In this document: in pieces, positions 18,496 to 26,202 of the stretch | Layout: each line of letters starts with the position of its first letter | Position numbering within the stretch: the stretch's first letter is position 1 | DNA from: Lysinibacillus cavernae | GTDB lineage: Bacteria; Bacillota; Bacilli; Bacillales_A; Planococcaceae | Assembly: GCF_009724685.1 (NCBI RefSeq) | Contig: NZ_WMEF01000001.1 | Location: forward strand, 186,001 to 250,000 | Direction of reading: 5' to 3' | DNA length: 64,000 nucleotides | Translations under genes and position numbers: made by a program | The notes under the pieces: model-generated | Database searches by the model: none | What the model saw: only the letters and a program-made list of their open reading frames with translations | What the model was told of the DNA's origin: nothing

Positions 18496-18573
18496 AGTTT
18501 ACGATTCCTCCTCCACAAAATATCCATATTTATTTTAACGTAAATTAGGCATTTTGTGTTGACGAAAAGCATC

Positions 18574-18582
18574 TGTTATAAT
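18574..18582 (+). promoter_or_regulatory. Extended -10 promoter of yhfH
   Basis: TGTTATAAT at 18574-18582 is a perfect extended -10 (TGnTATAAT). The best -35 at 17-bp spacing is only TTGTGT (18554-18559). It lies 57 bp before the yhfH ATG. Confidence 0.55.
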
Positions 18583-18639
18583 ACACTAGAAAATATAAGA
18601 ACAGTAATAGTACAGATGAACTTAAAGGAGGAGTCCACA

Positions 18640-18765
18640 ATGTTAGAAAACGTAGTTGAATTTTTCAAAAATTTGCCTGCTAAGCAATGTACTGAGTGCG
18701 GTGAAAAAATGGAAGAACAAAGCGAATGCTACAGCAACACTTGTGAAAAATGTAACCACCTATAA
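18640..18765 (+). CDS. yhfH: YhfH family small protein
   Basis: The 41-residue protein starts at ATG 18640 after a strong AAAGGAGGAG site; the longer frame from 18556 overlaps the promoter and is not used. Two CxxC pairs (Cys17/20 and Cys35/38) with an extra Cys30 suggest a zinc ribbon. YhfH proteins of this size sit next to lplJ in Bacillus, which fits here. Function is unknown. A strong terminator follows at 18871. Confidence 0.88.
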   Translation: MLENVVEFFKNLPAKQCTECGEKMEEQSECYSNTCEKCNHL

Positions 18766-18870
18766 GCATTTGCCTATTCTGTAATCGTCATATACGTGCC
18801 CCACACGTAGCAAACATGACACGCTTCATCATATATATGATGAACTCTTAATTAAATCTCTTACACTTAC

Positions 18871-18911
18871 AAAACAACAGCTGATACGCTCATATCAGCT
18901 GTTGTTTTTTG
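18871..18911 (+). terminator. Terminator after yhfH
   Basis: A 14-bp stem AACAACAGCTGATA / TATCAGCTGTTGTT with a 6-base loop is followed by a T run. It lies 105 bp after the yhfH stop. Confidence 0.85.
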
Positions 18912-18939
18912 TTTTTGAAAAAAGAAGATGTCACACCTT

Positions 18940-19052
18940 TTGGCAAAGCAAGGGGGTGGCCTGCGTCCTTTCCAGGGGACGTTGGATGAGCCGCTAATCC
19001 CCTAGGAGTGACGTTGGCTCCACTCCAATCAACCAATCTGCAAAGTGGATTT
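18940..19052 (-). repeat. Interspersed repeat, copy 1 (minus orientation, diverged)
   Basis: Read on the minus strand this stretch begins TTGATTGGAGTGGAGCC and ends with CCCCTGGAAAGGACGC followed by GGCCACC. The order TTGGAGTGGA, CCC(C/A) and GGAAAG matches copies 2 and 3 nearby. A 62-codon open frame on the minus strand here is a by-product of the repeat. It is GC-richer than its surroundings. Confidence 0.6.
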
Positions 19053-19211
19053 TCCTTCATACTAACAATAGTGAACAAAATAGCCCATTATTTGTATAAA
19101 TAATGAAAGGATAGGCTCTTATTTTCAATGTAGAGAAGTGATTGGTTACCCTCCCCCCTCAATAAAATGAGTAGTGAACACCTTCACTTTATTTGAAAAC
19201 CTTTGCAAAAA

Positions 19212-19292
19212 AGTGGGTTGGAGTGGAAGGCTACTTGACTAACGTGGGATAGCTCAACGCTCGCCCACAGGAAAGCAAGTAGCCTGCAATGG
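19212..19292 (+). repeat. Interspersed repeat, copy 2
   Basis: The stretch starts GGGTTGGAGTGGA and contains perfect 10-bp arms AGGCTACTTG and CAAGTAGCCT enclosing GCCCACAGGAAAG. This has the same general plan as copy 3: a TTGGA-type entry, inverted arms, and GGAAAGC before the second arm. Between 19053 and 19211 I see nothing. Confidence 0.6.
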
Positions 19293-19412
19293 TAATCCAT
19301 TTTCACCTTTCAAAAAAAATTCTATTGGTGGTTTTGTTTATCTCATTTGAGGCTGAAGAAGTAGCATTGTATGTTGATAAGCGTTCATTGGTAATATCTG
19401 ACATTAACAAAA

Positions 19413-19491
19413 AAGCACTCACCGTACATTGGGTGAGTGCTCAGACTGTAGACAAAAGGAATCGAGAAATTCATACTCGATTCTTTTTGTC
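19413..19491. terminator. Two back-to-back hairpins at the edge of the IS scar
   Basis: Hairpin one is GCACTCACC / GGGTGAGTGC, with a T run on the minus strand. Hairpin two is GACAAAAGGAATCGAG / CTCGATTCTTTTTGTC, followed on the plus strand by ATTTTTTC. They could stop transcription entering or leaving the scar in both directions. Confidence 0.55.
19440..19456 (+). repeat. Left half of a perfect 17-bp inverted repeat
   Basis: CTCAGACTGTAGACAAA here is the exact reverse complement of 20132-20148. The two halves bound a 709-bp segment that contains the transposase remnant and repeat copy 3. They may be old terminal inverted repeats of the insertion element. Confidence 0.55.
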
Positions 19492-19552
19492 ATTTTTTCT
19501 TCTTTGAACATGTTTAAGAATGGTAATTTTCTACCCATTTAAACATACTCTT

Positions 19553-19846
19553 TCAGCATAAAAACTCTTTTAAGCTCCAAGTAGTCAGTTTCTTTAAATT
19601 CATGGTAGCAAAAGTAAGCATTGCCTACATGGACAATTTTTTAAGACCTCTTAAGGTTATCCATAGCATCCCAAGCATTTCTTTCGCATCCGCAAAGACA
19701 CGCTCAATTGTTTCTTTAAATGGATATATAAATGAAAAATCAATAGCAGCCTCTAGTTTTCGTACTAAATATTCTTCAGGTAACAATTGATCAATCGCTA
19801 ACAATTCTAATTGTTCACGTTCATTTATTTGATTTTTCGTCATCAT
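19553..19846 (-). pseudogene. IS1182-like transposase, internally deleted and nonsense-mutated
   Basis: The frame starts with a good ribosome site (GAGGTGAT) and the IS1182-type N-terminus (EREQLELLAIDQLLPEEYLV, then KLEAAIDFSFIYPF). It passes directly into the family C-terminus (ETIERVFADAKEMLGM, then TLRGLKKLSM). The whole catalytic middle is missing. At 19625-19627 a TAG replaces the expected Gln codon, and the reading frame then continues in phase with AMLTFATMNLKKL to a TGA at 19553. A normal transposase has about 450-550 residues. This is a dead remnant; transposition is impossible without help. Confidence 0.85.
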
Positions 19847-19909
19847 GGTTGATCACCTCGAAAGTTTACTTTTTATCACATATGAATAGGGATTTCTTTA
19901 TGTAGAAGT

Positions 19910-20075
19910 TGATTGGAACGAAGGGCGGCGACTCCTGCGGGAAAAGCGGGAAAGTCGAGATCCTGGACTGAGCGAATGTTTTCTGTACGAAAGCGAAGCG
20001 GCAGTAACAAAGCGAGGGAAGCAGCTCGACCCCGCCCGCGGAAAGCGTCCGCCCGTAGTGGAAATCAACGGCTTT
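19910..20075 (+). repeat. Interspersed repeat, copy 3 (long, GC-rich)
   Basis: The stretch runs from TTGATTGGAACGAAGGGCGG to CGCCCGTAGTGGAAATCAACGG, with GGGCGG and CCGCCC arms and internal GACTCCTGCGGGAAAAGC. It is much richer in G and C than the neighbouring DNA. Sequences of this type are scattered in many Bacillaceae genomes, from memory; their role is unknown. No protein frame is convincing. Confidence 0.7.
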
Positions 20076-20095
20076 ACTTTATTTCATTGTAAAAG

Positions 20096-20148
20096 AAAAA
20101 AGACTGTAGGCAAACTCTCAAATTTTTTGAGTTTGTCTACAGTCTGAG
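20096..20148 (-). terminator. Terminator after ylaI, made of the AGACTGTAG palindrome
   Basis: A stem of about 17 bp (AGACTGTAGGCAAACTC / GAGTTTGTCTACAGTCT) is followed on the minus strand by TTTTTTC. It ends the ylaI transcript. Its right arm is also the right half of the 17-bp inverted repeat paired with 19440-19456. A near copy lies at 40521-40566. Confidence 0.75.
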
Positions 20149-20183
20149 AGATGCCTCAATTTTAGAGGCACCTCTTTTTTGCT
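20145..20183 (+). terminator. Plus-strand hairpin with T run
   Basis: GAGATGCCTC / GAGGCACCTC around AATTTTA is followed by TTTTTT. It faces the opposite way to the ylaI terminator and would stop readthrough from the scar into ylaI antisense. Confidence 0.6.
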
Positions 20184-20193
20184 TGTCTTACAG

Positions 20194-20397
20194 TTAAAAT
20201 TCTTTATCCATTTGTGGTGAAGTTCGATAAAAACGAAAATTACCAGATTCAATTCTTGCAACCGTATTTTCTTTAATTCGATCATGACAAATCGTACACA
20301 TATAAGTATGAATTGGACGATTACGTAACTTCTTGGCTAAAGGCAAATTATCATCTATAGTTTGAATCGTATCGCAAATAACGCATTTTACGCGCAT
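20194..20397 (-). CDS. ylaI: YlaI family zinc-ribbon-like protein (DUF2197)
   Basis: The 67-residue protein begins MRVKCVICDTIQTIDD and contains KLRNRPIHTYMCTICHDRI, a pattern I recognise from B. subtilis YlaI. Cysteines pair as CxxC at 5/8 and 34/37, which suggests a zinc ribbon. Function is unknown. It follows a conserved hypothetical gene by 11 bp in the same direction and ends at the AGACTGTAG palindrome terminator. Confidence 0.88.
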   Translation of the reverse strand: MRVKCVICDTIQTIDDNLPLAKKLRNRPIHTYMCTICHDRIKENTVARIESGNFRFYRTSPQMDKEF

Positions 20398-20408
20398 TGC
20401 ATTCCCTC

Positions 20409-20909
20409 CTATTCAGCGCGAATGGCTGATACGTTTTTAATAGGATTGTCAATATTTGAACCATCTCTTAATAATACATGGATTGGGCCATCTTCTAAAA
20501 GAGGTTTGCCGTCTTGGCTATATTTTAATATAAGTGTATACGCTTCATCAATTGTGAATGGATATTCTTGACCATCTTCGCATGATAAGACTATTTTTGT
20601 CGCTTCAGGTTTAATTTCAGCATTCTTCAAAAAATGACTTAATTCGATACCAAATGTACCTGTTTCCAATCCTTTACGGTCAAATTTACGCTCTGATTTT
20701 AATGTGGGTGGAAATGTTGCCCCCTCCATGATTTCACGTGACCAGTGAGCACCGACCTCACGCATATATTTGATGTCTGAATCTTCTTCAACATCTTGTT
20801 TAGTGAAGTAAGTGTTTAAATCTAATTTACGATCATCGAAAATCCACACAGTGGGATCTAATGTTAGTTGGTATGAAACTGCGCCCGTGATAGGAATAAT
20901 TGTTTCCAT
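20409..20909 (-). CDS. Conserved hypothetical protein upstream of ylaI
   Basis: The start is ATG 20909, after GAGGAGG, giving 166 residues; the longer frame begins without a ribosome site. The protein opens METIIPITGAVSYQLTLDP, then TVWIFDDRKLDL. It is acidic and soluble, with a possible beta-rich N-terminus and no signal or membrane segment. Relatives are sometimes labelled peptidyl-prolyl isomerase, but I see no motif that supports that. By position it may be the YlaL counterpart. Its promoter would lie in the 182-bp gap before divergent ylaN. Confidence 0.82.
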   Translation of the reverse strand: METIIPITGAVSYQLTLDPTVWIFDDRKLDLNTYFTKQDVEEDSDIKYMREVGAHWSREIMEGATFPPTLKSERKFDRKGLETGTFGIELSHFLKNAEIKPEATKIVLSCEDGQEYPFTIDEAYTLILKYSQDGKPLLEDGPIHVLLRDGSNIDNPIKNVSAIRAE

Positions 20910-21091
20910 AATAGAAATCCTCCTCAAATCTTGTATATCCATGACATAGTATAACGCTAATGACTAGAGATAATAAAGAAATATAAATCGAATTCTCTAT
21001 TTTCCAATGAAGACACTTGCATTTTTAACGACGAGAAGATAAACTTTATTAAGATAGAATCGAAGAAATATCAGATAATGGGGGCGTCCTC

Positions 21092-21373
21092 ATGGATACG
21101 AAATCACAAACTTCTTTTCAAGAGAAGGCTTTGGAGCTATTAGTTGCTGATGCAGACAAGATTGCTCGCCTTATTCGAGTACAAATGGATCATTTAACAA
21201 TGCCACAATGCCCTTTATATGAGGAAGTATTAGATACACAAATGTTCGGCCTGTCACGTGAAATCGATTTTGCTGTGAAGCTTGGACTGATTGAACGTGA
21301 AAAAGGCAAAGAGATTCTCGATTCACTCGAGAAGGAACTTTCTGTACTACACGACGCGTATACAGACAAATAA
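21092..21373 (+). CDS. ylaN: YlaN, iron-linked essential-type protein (UPF0358)
   Basis: The 93-residue helical protein carries the family motifs [40 protein letters not shown] (residues about 19-57), recognised from B. subtilis YlaN. Recent work on this family links it to iron: it binds Fe(II) and interacts with Fur to modulate repression. This is recalled knowledge. The gene is followed by its own terminator and then ftsW, as in B. subtilis. Confidence 0.93.
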   Translation: MDTKSQTSFQEKALELLVADADKIARLIRVQMDHLTMPQCPLYEEVLDTQMFGLSREIDFAVKLGLIEREKGKEILDSLEKELSVLHDAYTDK

Positions 21374-21376
21374 AAA

Positions 21377-21415
21377 GAAAAACTCAAACGCTTTTTTGCG
21401 CTTTGAGTTTTTTTA
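21377..21415 (+). terminator. Terminator between ylaN and ftsW
   Basis: AAAAACTCAAACGC and GCGCTTTGAGTTTTTTT form the stem and T run. It lies 3 bp after the ylaN stop, and the ftsW ATG follows only 19 bp beyond it, so ftsW expression may depend on readthrough. Confidence 0.8.
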
Positions 21416-21433
21416 CTAGAACGAGGTTTTCCA

Positions 21434-22615
21434 ATGAGACAATACTTAAAACGTTATGCACAAAATTTTGATTACGCCTTATTTTTTACGGTCCTATTGT
21501 TGAGTTTATTTGGATTAATCATGATTTATAGTTCAAGTATGATGGTGGCCATTGTACGTGAAGGACAAGCTCCAGACTACTTTTACCAAAAGCAAATAAC
21601 TAATTTAACAGTGGCGTTTTTAGGGTTTATAGTAGCAGCATTTTTCCCTTATAAGCATTATGCCAATAAAAATATTATGCTGCTTCTTACAGTCATATTA
21701 GTTGTACTATTTACTTGGCTGAAGGTAGCAGGTCATGGTGCGGAAGATGTAGGTTCACAAAGTTGGATACATGTACCAGGTTTAGGTAACTTTCAGCCTT
21801 CTGAGTATGCAAAACTATTTATAATTTTATATTTTGCAGCTGCTTTTTATCGTAAAGCCCAAAAATATACGTTTGAAAAACTACAACCAACCGAAATTTT
21901 TTATCCAATATTCCTATGGATTCTAGTAGTTGCTGGGGTAGCCTTTGAAACAGATTTAGGGGCGGTCATTATTTTATGTGGAATTGCCGTATCGGTAGTA
22001 GCTTCAAGCGGTATTCCATTTAAAACGTTTTGGAAGTTTTTTGGTGTGTTAGGTGCGTTTGGTGGAGCGATTATCGGTATACTTTGGTTATTTAAAGGGG
22101 AGTTACTGACAGGAAGTCGAAAAGGACGGATATTATCTTATTTAAATCCGTTTGAGTATGAAGATGGTAGTGGTCACCAAGTGGTGAATAGTTATTATGC
22201 AATTGGCGGAGGCGGCTTAGAAGGGCGTGGCCTTGGTCAATCGATTCAAAAATTAGGTTACTTGCCTGAACCACAAACAGATTTTATTATGGCGATTATA
22301 ATGGAAGAATTGGGGATATGGGGAGTATTAATTGTCCTAAGTGGTTTAGGGTTTATTGTATATAAAGGTTTATCGATTGCATTACGAACAAAAGATCCAT
22401 TGGCACGCATGATTGCGGCTGGTATTGCGAGCTGGATTGGCTGGCAGTCGTTTATTAATCTTGGGGGTGTAACTGGGTTAATCCCGTTAACCGGTGTAAC
22501 GTTACCTTTTATAAGCTATGGCGGTACATCTATAATCATTCTATCTTTAGCTATGGGCATATTAATCAATGTTTCTATGTTTGAAAAGATAGAGAGGAAA
22601 AAAACACAATCATAA
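21434..22615 (+). CDS. ftsW: Septal peptidoglycan polymerase FtsW (SEDS family)
   Basis: The 393-residue protein has about ten membrane segments and belongs to the SEDS glycosyltransferases, which polymerise lipid II at the septum with a class B PBP. Signatures include IMIYSSSMMV near the N-terminus, ETDLGAVIILCG, and the C-terminal PLTGVTLPFISYGGTS. GAGG precedes the ATG. It lies 12 bp before pycA, as in B. subtilis. A second SEDS gene, spoVE, starts at 63693, so the vegetative and sporulation versions are both in the window. Confidence 0.93.
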   Translation: MRQYLKRYAQNFDYALFFTVLLLSLFGLIMIYSSSMMVAIVREGQAPDYFYQKQITNLTVAFLGFIVAAFFPYKHYANKNIMLLLTVILVVLFTWLKVAGHGAEDVGSQSWIHVPGLGNFQPSEYAKLFIILYFAAAFYRKAQKYTFEKLQPTEIFYPIFLWILVVAGVAFETDLGAVIILCGIAVSVVASSGIPFKTFWKFFGVLGAFGGAIIGILWLFKGELLTGSRKGRILSYLNPFEYEDGSGHQVVNSYYAIGGGGLEGRGLGQSIQKLGYLPEPQTDFIMAIIMEELGIWGVLIVLSGLGFIVYKGLSIALRTKDPLARMIAAGIASWIGWQSFINLGGVTGLIPLTGVTLPFISYGGTSIIILSLAMGILINVSMFEKIERKKTQS

Positions 22616-22627
22616 AGGGGGATATCT

Positions 22628-25600
22628 ATGGAATCAATCAACAAAATTCTCGTAGCCAATCGAGGAGAAATTGCAATTCGTATTTTCCGTGCCTGTACGG
22701 AGCTGAATATTCAAACGGTAGCTATTTATTCAAGGGAGGATAGTGGTGCTTTTCATCGCTTTAAAGCAGATGAAGCTTATTTAGTAGGAGCAGGCAAGAA
22801 ACCAATCGACGCCTATTTAGATATTGAGGGCATTATTGCTATCGCAAAAGATGCAAATGTTGATGCGATTCATCCAGGGTATGGTTTTTTATCAGAAAAC
22901 GTGGAATTTGCGCGTCGCTGTGAGGAAGAGGGCATTGTTTTTATCGGACCAACTTCTCAGCATTTAGATATGTTCGGTGATAAGGTCAAAGCGCGTGCAC
23001 AAGCCATTGCCGCCGAAATTCCTGTTATTCCTGGTACAGATGGTCCAGTAGCTGATCTAGCAGAGGTAGAAGCATTTGCTAGTAATTATGGCTATCCAGT
23101 TATGATTAAGGCAGCACTTGGCGGTGGTGGTCGTGGCATGCGTCTTGTGCATACGCCAGAGGAACTAGCTTCTTCCTATGAACGAGCTAAATCAGAGGCA
23201 AAAGCTGCTTTTGGGTCGGATGAGGTGTATGTAGAAAAGGCCATTATTAAACCAAAGCATATTGAAGTACAAATTATTGGCGATAAGCAAGGTAATATTG
23301 TGCATTTATATGAACGTGATTGCTCGATTCAACGTCGTCATCAAAAAGTAGTTGAAATTGCCCCATCCAATTCGATTTCTGAAGATTTAAGAAATCGTAT
23401 TTGTGATGCTGCCGTGAAAATAATGAAGAATGTCTCGTACATAAATGCAGGGACAGTGGAATTTTTAGTCGCAGGGGACGATTTTTATTTCATCGAGGTA
23501 AACCCTCGCATTCAAGTAGAACATACGATTACAGAAATGATTACAGGTGTCGATATCGTCCATACCCAAATCAAGGTGGCAGCGGGCTATAGTCTACACA
23601 GTGAAGAAATCCATATGCCAAAGCAGGAAGAGATGCCAATGATTGGCTATGCTATTCAGGCTCGTGTGACAACAGAAGACCCTGCAAATGACTTTATGCC
23701 GGATACAGGGAAATTAATGGTTTATCGATCAAGTGGTGGTTTTGGTGTGCGCTTAGATGCCGGAAATGGCTTCCAAGGTGCTGTCGTAACACCGTATTAC
23801 GATTCCTTACTTGTGAAAATCTCAACATCAGGCATGAATTTTAAAGAAGCTGCTGCGAAAATGGACCGTAATTTAAAAGAATTCCGTATTCGTGGCGTTA
23901 AAACAAATATTCCATTTTTAAATAATGTGGTGACACATGAGGAATTTTTATCAGGTGCCTTTGATACAAGCTTTATCGATACAACACCTGAGCTATTCGA
24001 TTTTCCGGTGCGTAAAGACCGTGGGACAAAATTGTTAAGCTATATTGGTAATGTGACATTAAACGGATTCCCTGGTGTAGAGCAGAAATCAAAGCCAATT
24101 TTTGTACAGCCGAACATTCCAAAAATTGATCAACTTATTGTGCCACCAGCAGGTACGAAACAGATTTTAGATACACAGGGGGCAGATGGCTTAGTGCAGT
24201 GGATTTTAGCACAGGATGAAGTACTGCTAACAGATACAACATTCCGTGATGCTCACCAATCACTGCTCGCTACACGTGTTCGTTCACAAGATATGATCCA
24301 AATTGCAGATGCGACAGCTCGAATGATGCACCAACTGTTCTCACTGGAAATGTGGGGCGGGGCAACATTTGACGTAGCCTATCGTTTCCTAAAAGAGGAT
24401 CCGTGGGAGCGTCTAGCGAAACTGCGTGAGCAAGTGCCAAATGTGTTATTCCAAATGTTATTGCGCGGAGCCAATGCCGTTGGTTATACGAACTATCCGG
24501 ACAATCTAATCCGTGAATTTATTGCTGAATCGGCGACATCAGGTATTGATGTATTCCGAATTTTCGATAGCTTGAACTGGATTAAAGGCATGGAAGTAGC
24601 TATTGATGCGGCTCGTCAATCTGGAAAAATTGCCGAAGCGGCGATCTGCTATACAGGGGATATTTTGGATGACAATCGTGCGAAATATTCCGTGCAATAT
24701 TATAAAGACATGGCGAAGGAGCTAGAGGCAGTAGGTGCTCATATTCTAGCTATTAAAGATATGGCTGGCTTACTAAAGCCAGAAGCGGCTTATCGTTTAA
24801 TTTCTGAGTTAAAAGAGACGACAAGTCTACCAATTCACTTGCATACGCATGACACAAGTGGCAATGGGATTTATTTATATGCTAAAGCCATTGAAGCAGG
24901 CGTAGATATCATCGATACAGCTCTTGGATCCATGGCGGGCTTAACATCCCAGCCAAGTGCAAACTCCTTGTACTATGCGATGAAGGGCAGTAAACGCGAG
25001 GTGCGTGCGGATATAGACGCTTTAGAAAAATTATCGTACTACTGGGATGATGTTCGTAAATACTATAAAGATTTCGAAAGTGGCATGATCAGCCCGCATT
25101 CAGAAATTTATGTGCATGAGATGCCAGGTGGACAATACAGTAACTTACAGCAGCAGGCAAAAGCGGTGGGTCTTGGAGATCGTTGGGAAGAAGTTAAACA
25201 CATGTATTCACGTGTGAATCTCTTGTTTGGGGATATCGTCAAAGTGACACCATCTTCCAAGGTGGTGGGCGACATGGCACTCTTTATGGTGCAAAATGAT
25301 CTAGACGAAAACACTGTATTAACAAGAGGGCAAACGATTGACTTCCCAGACTCCGTGATTGAATTCTTCCAAGGGTACCTTGGTCAGCCACATGGCGGAT
25401 TCCCAGAGGCATTACAAAAAGTAGTGCTTAAAGACCGTGAAGCGATTACGGTACGCCCTGGTGAGTTACTAGAGCCTATTCAATTTGAACAATTGGAGGC
25501 TGTCTTAGAGGATAAATTAGATCGTCCTGTTACGAAGAAGGATGTATTAGCCTATGCCCTCTATCCAAAGGTATTTGAAGAGTATGCGAAAATGACAGAA

Positions 25601-26062
25601 TCCTTTGGCAATATTTCGGTCCTAGACACACCAACTTTCCTATATGGCTTAAAACTTGGAGAAGTTATTGAAGTCGAAATCGAAAAAGGGAAAACGTTAA
25701 TTATTAAGCTCGTATCCATCGGTGAACCGCAGCACAATGGGACACGTGTCCTGTACTTTGAGCTGAACGGACAATCTCGTGAATTGGTAATTCAAGATAT
25801 GACTGTTGAGGTAGATGGCAATATAGCTTTAAAAGCAGATCCGAGCAATCCAAACCAAATTGGGGCTACAATGCCAGGTACCGTGTTAAAGGTAGTTGTC
25901 TCTAAAGGAAGCCCTGTCAAACGTGGTGATCACCTGTTAATCACAGAAGCGATGAAAATGGAAACAACCGTCCAAGCACCAAAAGACGGTGTCGTGAAAG
26001 AGGTTTATGCAAGTGCAGGGGATGCTATTTCAACAGGGGATTTATTAATTGAAATTGAATAA
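22628..26062 (+). CDS. pycA: Pyruvate carboxylase
   Basis: This biotin enzyme makes oxaloacetate from pyruvate, bicarbonate and ATP to refill the TCA cycle. The 1144-residue length is normal. Domains in order are biotin carboxylase (about 1-450, with the ATP loop GGGGRGM), carboxyltransferase (about 530-830, starting DTTFRDAHQS), the carboxylase allosteric linker, and the C-terminal biotinyl domain with biotinylated Lys1110 in EAMKMETT. AAAGGGGG precedes the ATG. It is probably co-transcribed with ftsW. Confidence 0.98.
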   Translation: MESINKILVANRGEIAIRIFRACTELNIQTVAIYSREDSGAFHRFKADEAYLVGAGKKPIDAYLDIEGIIAIAKDANVDAIHPGYGFLSENVEFARRCEEEGIVFIGPTSQHLDMFGDKVKARAQAIAAEIPVIPGTDGPVADLAEVEAFASNYGYPVMIKAALGGGGRGMRLVHTPEELASSYERAKSEAKAAFGSDEVYVEKAIIKPKHIEVQIIGDKQGNIVHLYERDCSIQRRHQKVVEIAPSNSISEDLRNRICDAAVKIMKNVSYINAGTVEFLVAGDDFYFIEVNPRIQVEHTITEMITGVDIVHTQIKVAAGYSLHSEEIHMPKQEEMPMIGYAIQARVTTEDPANDFMPDTGKLMVYRSSGGFGVRLDAGNGFQGAVVTPYYDSLLVKISTSGMNFKEAAAKMDRNLKEFRIRGVKTNIPFLNNVVTHEEFLSGAFDTSFIDTTPELFDFPVRKDRGTKLLSYIGNVTLNGFPGVEQKSKPIFVQPNIPKIDQLIVPPAGTKQILDTQGADGLVQWILAQDEVLLTDTTFRDAHQSLLATRVRSQDMIQIADATARMMHQLFSLEMWGGATFDVAYRFLKEDPWERLAKLREQVPNVLFQMLLRGANAVGYTNYPDNLIREFIAESATSGIDVFRIFDSLNWIKGMEVAIDAARQSGKIAEAAICYTGDILDDNRAKYSVQYYKDMAKELEAVGAHILAIKDMAGLLKPEAAYRLISELKETTSLPIHLHTHDTSGNGIYLYAKAIEAGVDIIDTALGSMAGLTSQPSANSLYYAMKGSKREVRADIDALEKLSYYWDDVRKYYKDFESGMISPHSEIYVHEMPGGQYSNLQQQAKAVGLGDRWEEVKHMYSRVNLLFGDIVKVTPSSKVVGDMALFMVQNDLDENTVLTRGQTIDFPDSVIEFFQGYLGQPHGGFPEALQKVVLKDREAITVRPGELLEPIQFEQLEAVLEDKLDRPVTKKDVLAYALYPKVFEEYAKMTESFGNISVLDTPTFLYGLKLGEVIEVEIEKGKTLIIKLVSIGEPQHNGTRVLYFELNGQSRELVIQDMTVEVDGNIALKADPSNPNQIGATMPGTVLKVVVSKGSPVKRGDHLLITEAMKMETTVQAPKDGVVKEVYASAGDAISTGDLLIEIE

Positions 26063-26071
26063 ATAATTGTG

Positions 26072-26119
26072 AAAAAAGGTTATTAGATGCTATTTATAGT
26101 ATCGATATAACCTTTTTTT
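26072..26119 (+). terminator. Terminator after pycA
   Basis: AAAAAAGGTTAT and ATAACCTTTTTTT pair around a loop of about 23 bases. It lies 10 bp after the pycA stop. Confidence 0.8.
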
Positions 26120-26148
26120 ATTGTATTTAAGCAATAAATTATATAAAA

Positions 26149-26166
26149 TTTGATTAAGTAATCAAA
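26149..26166. promoter_or_regulatory. Palindromic operator before the TetR gene
   Basis: TTTGATTAAGTAATCAAA is a perfect 8-2-8 inverted repeat, 36 bp before the TTG start of the TetR-family gene and just after a TATAAA-type -10 (26142-26147). Its position suggests autoregulation. A half-site-like ATCAAA recurs at 26181-26186. Confidence 0.65.
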
Positions 26167-26202
26167 AAAATGGTCATTCAATCAAATGGAGGGTTTATCG
26201 TT

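Noticed and set aside
18559-18582. TTGACG as -35 for the yhfH promoter
   Set aside because: The spacing to TATAAT is only 12 bp; the extended -10 reading is better.
18890-19078. 62-codon open frame on the minus strand
   Set aside because: It lies within repeat copy 1, covers the yhfH terminator stem, and has no ribosome site. It is a by-product of the repeat.
19289-19507. 72-codon open frame on the plus strand
   Set aside because: It reads through two hairpins and the left inverted-repeat half of the IS scar and has no ribosome site or recognisable protein character.
26170-26202. ATG 26170 as start of the TetR protein
   Set aside because: It precedes the GGAGGG ribosome site that serves TTG 26203, and the extra residues are not TetR-like.
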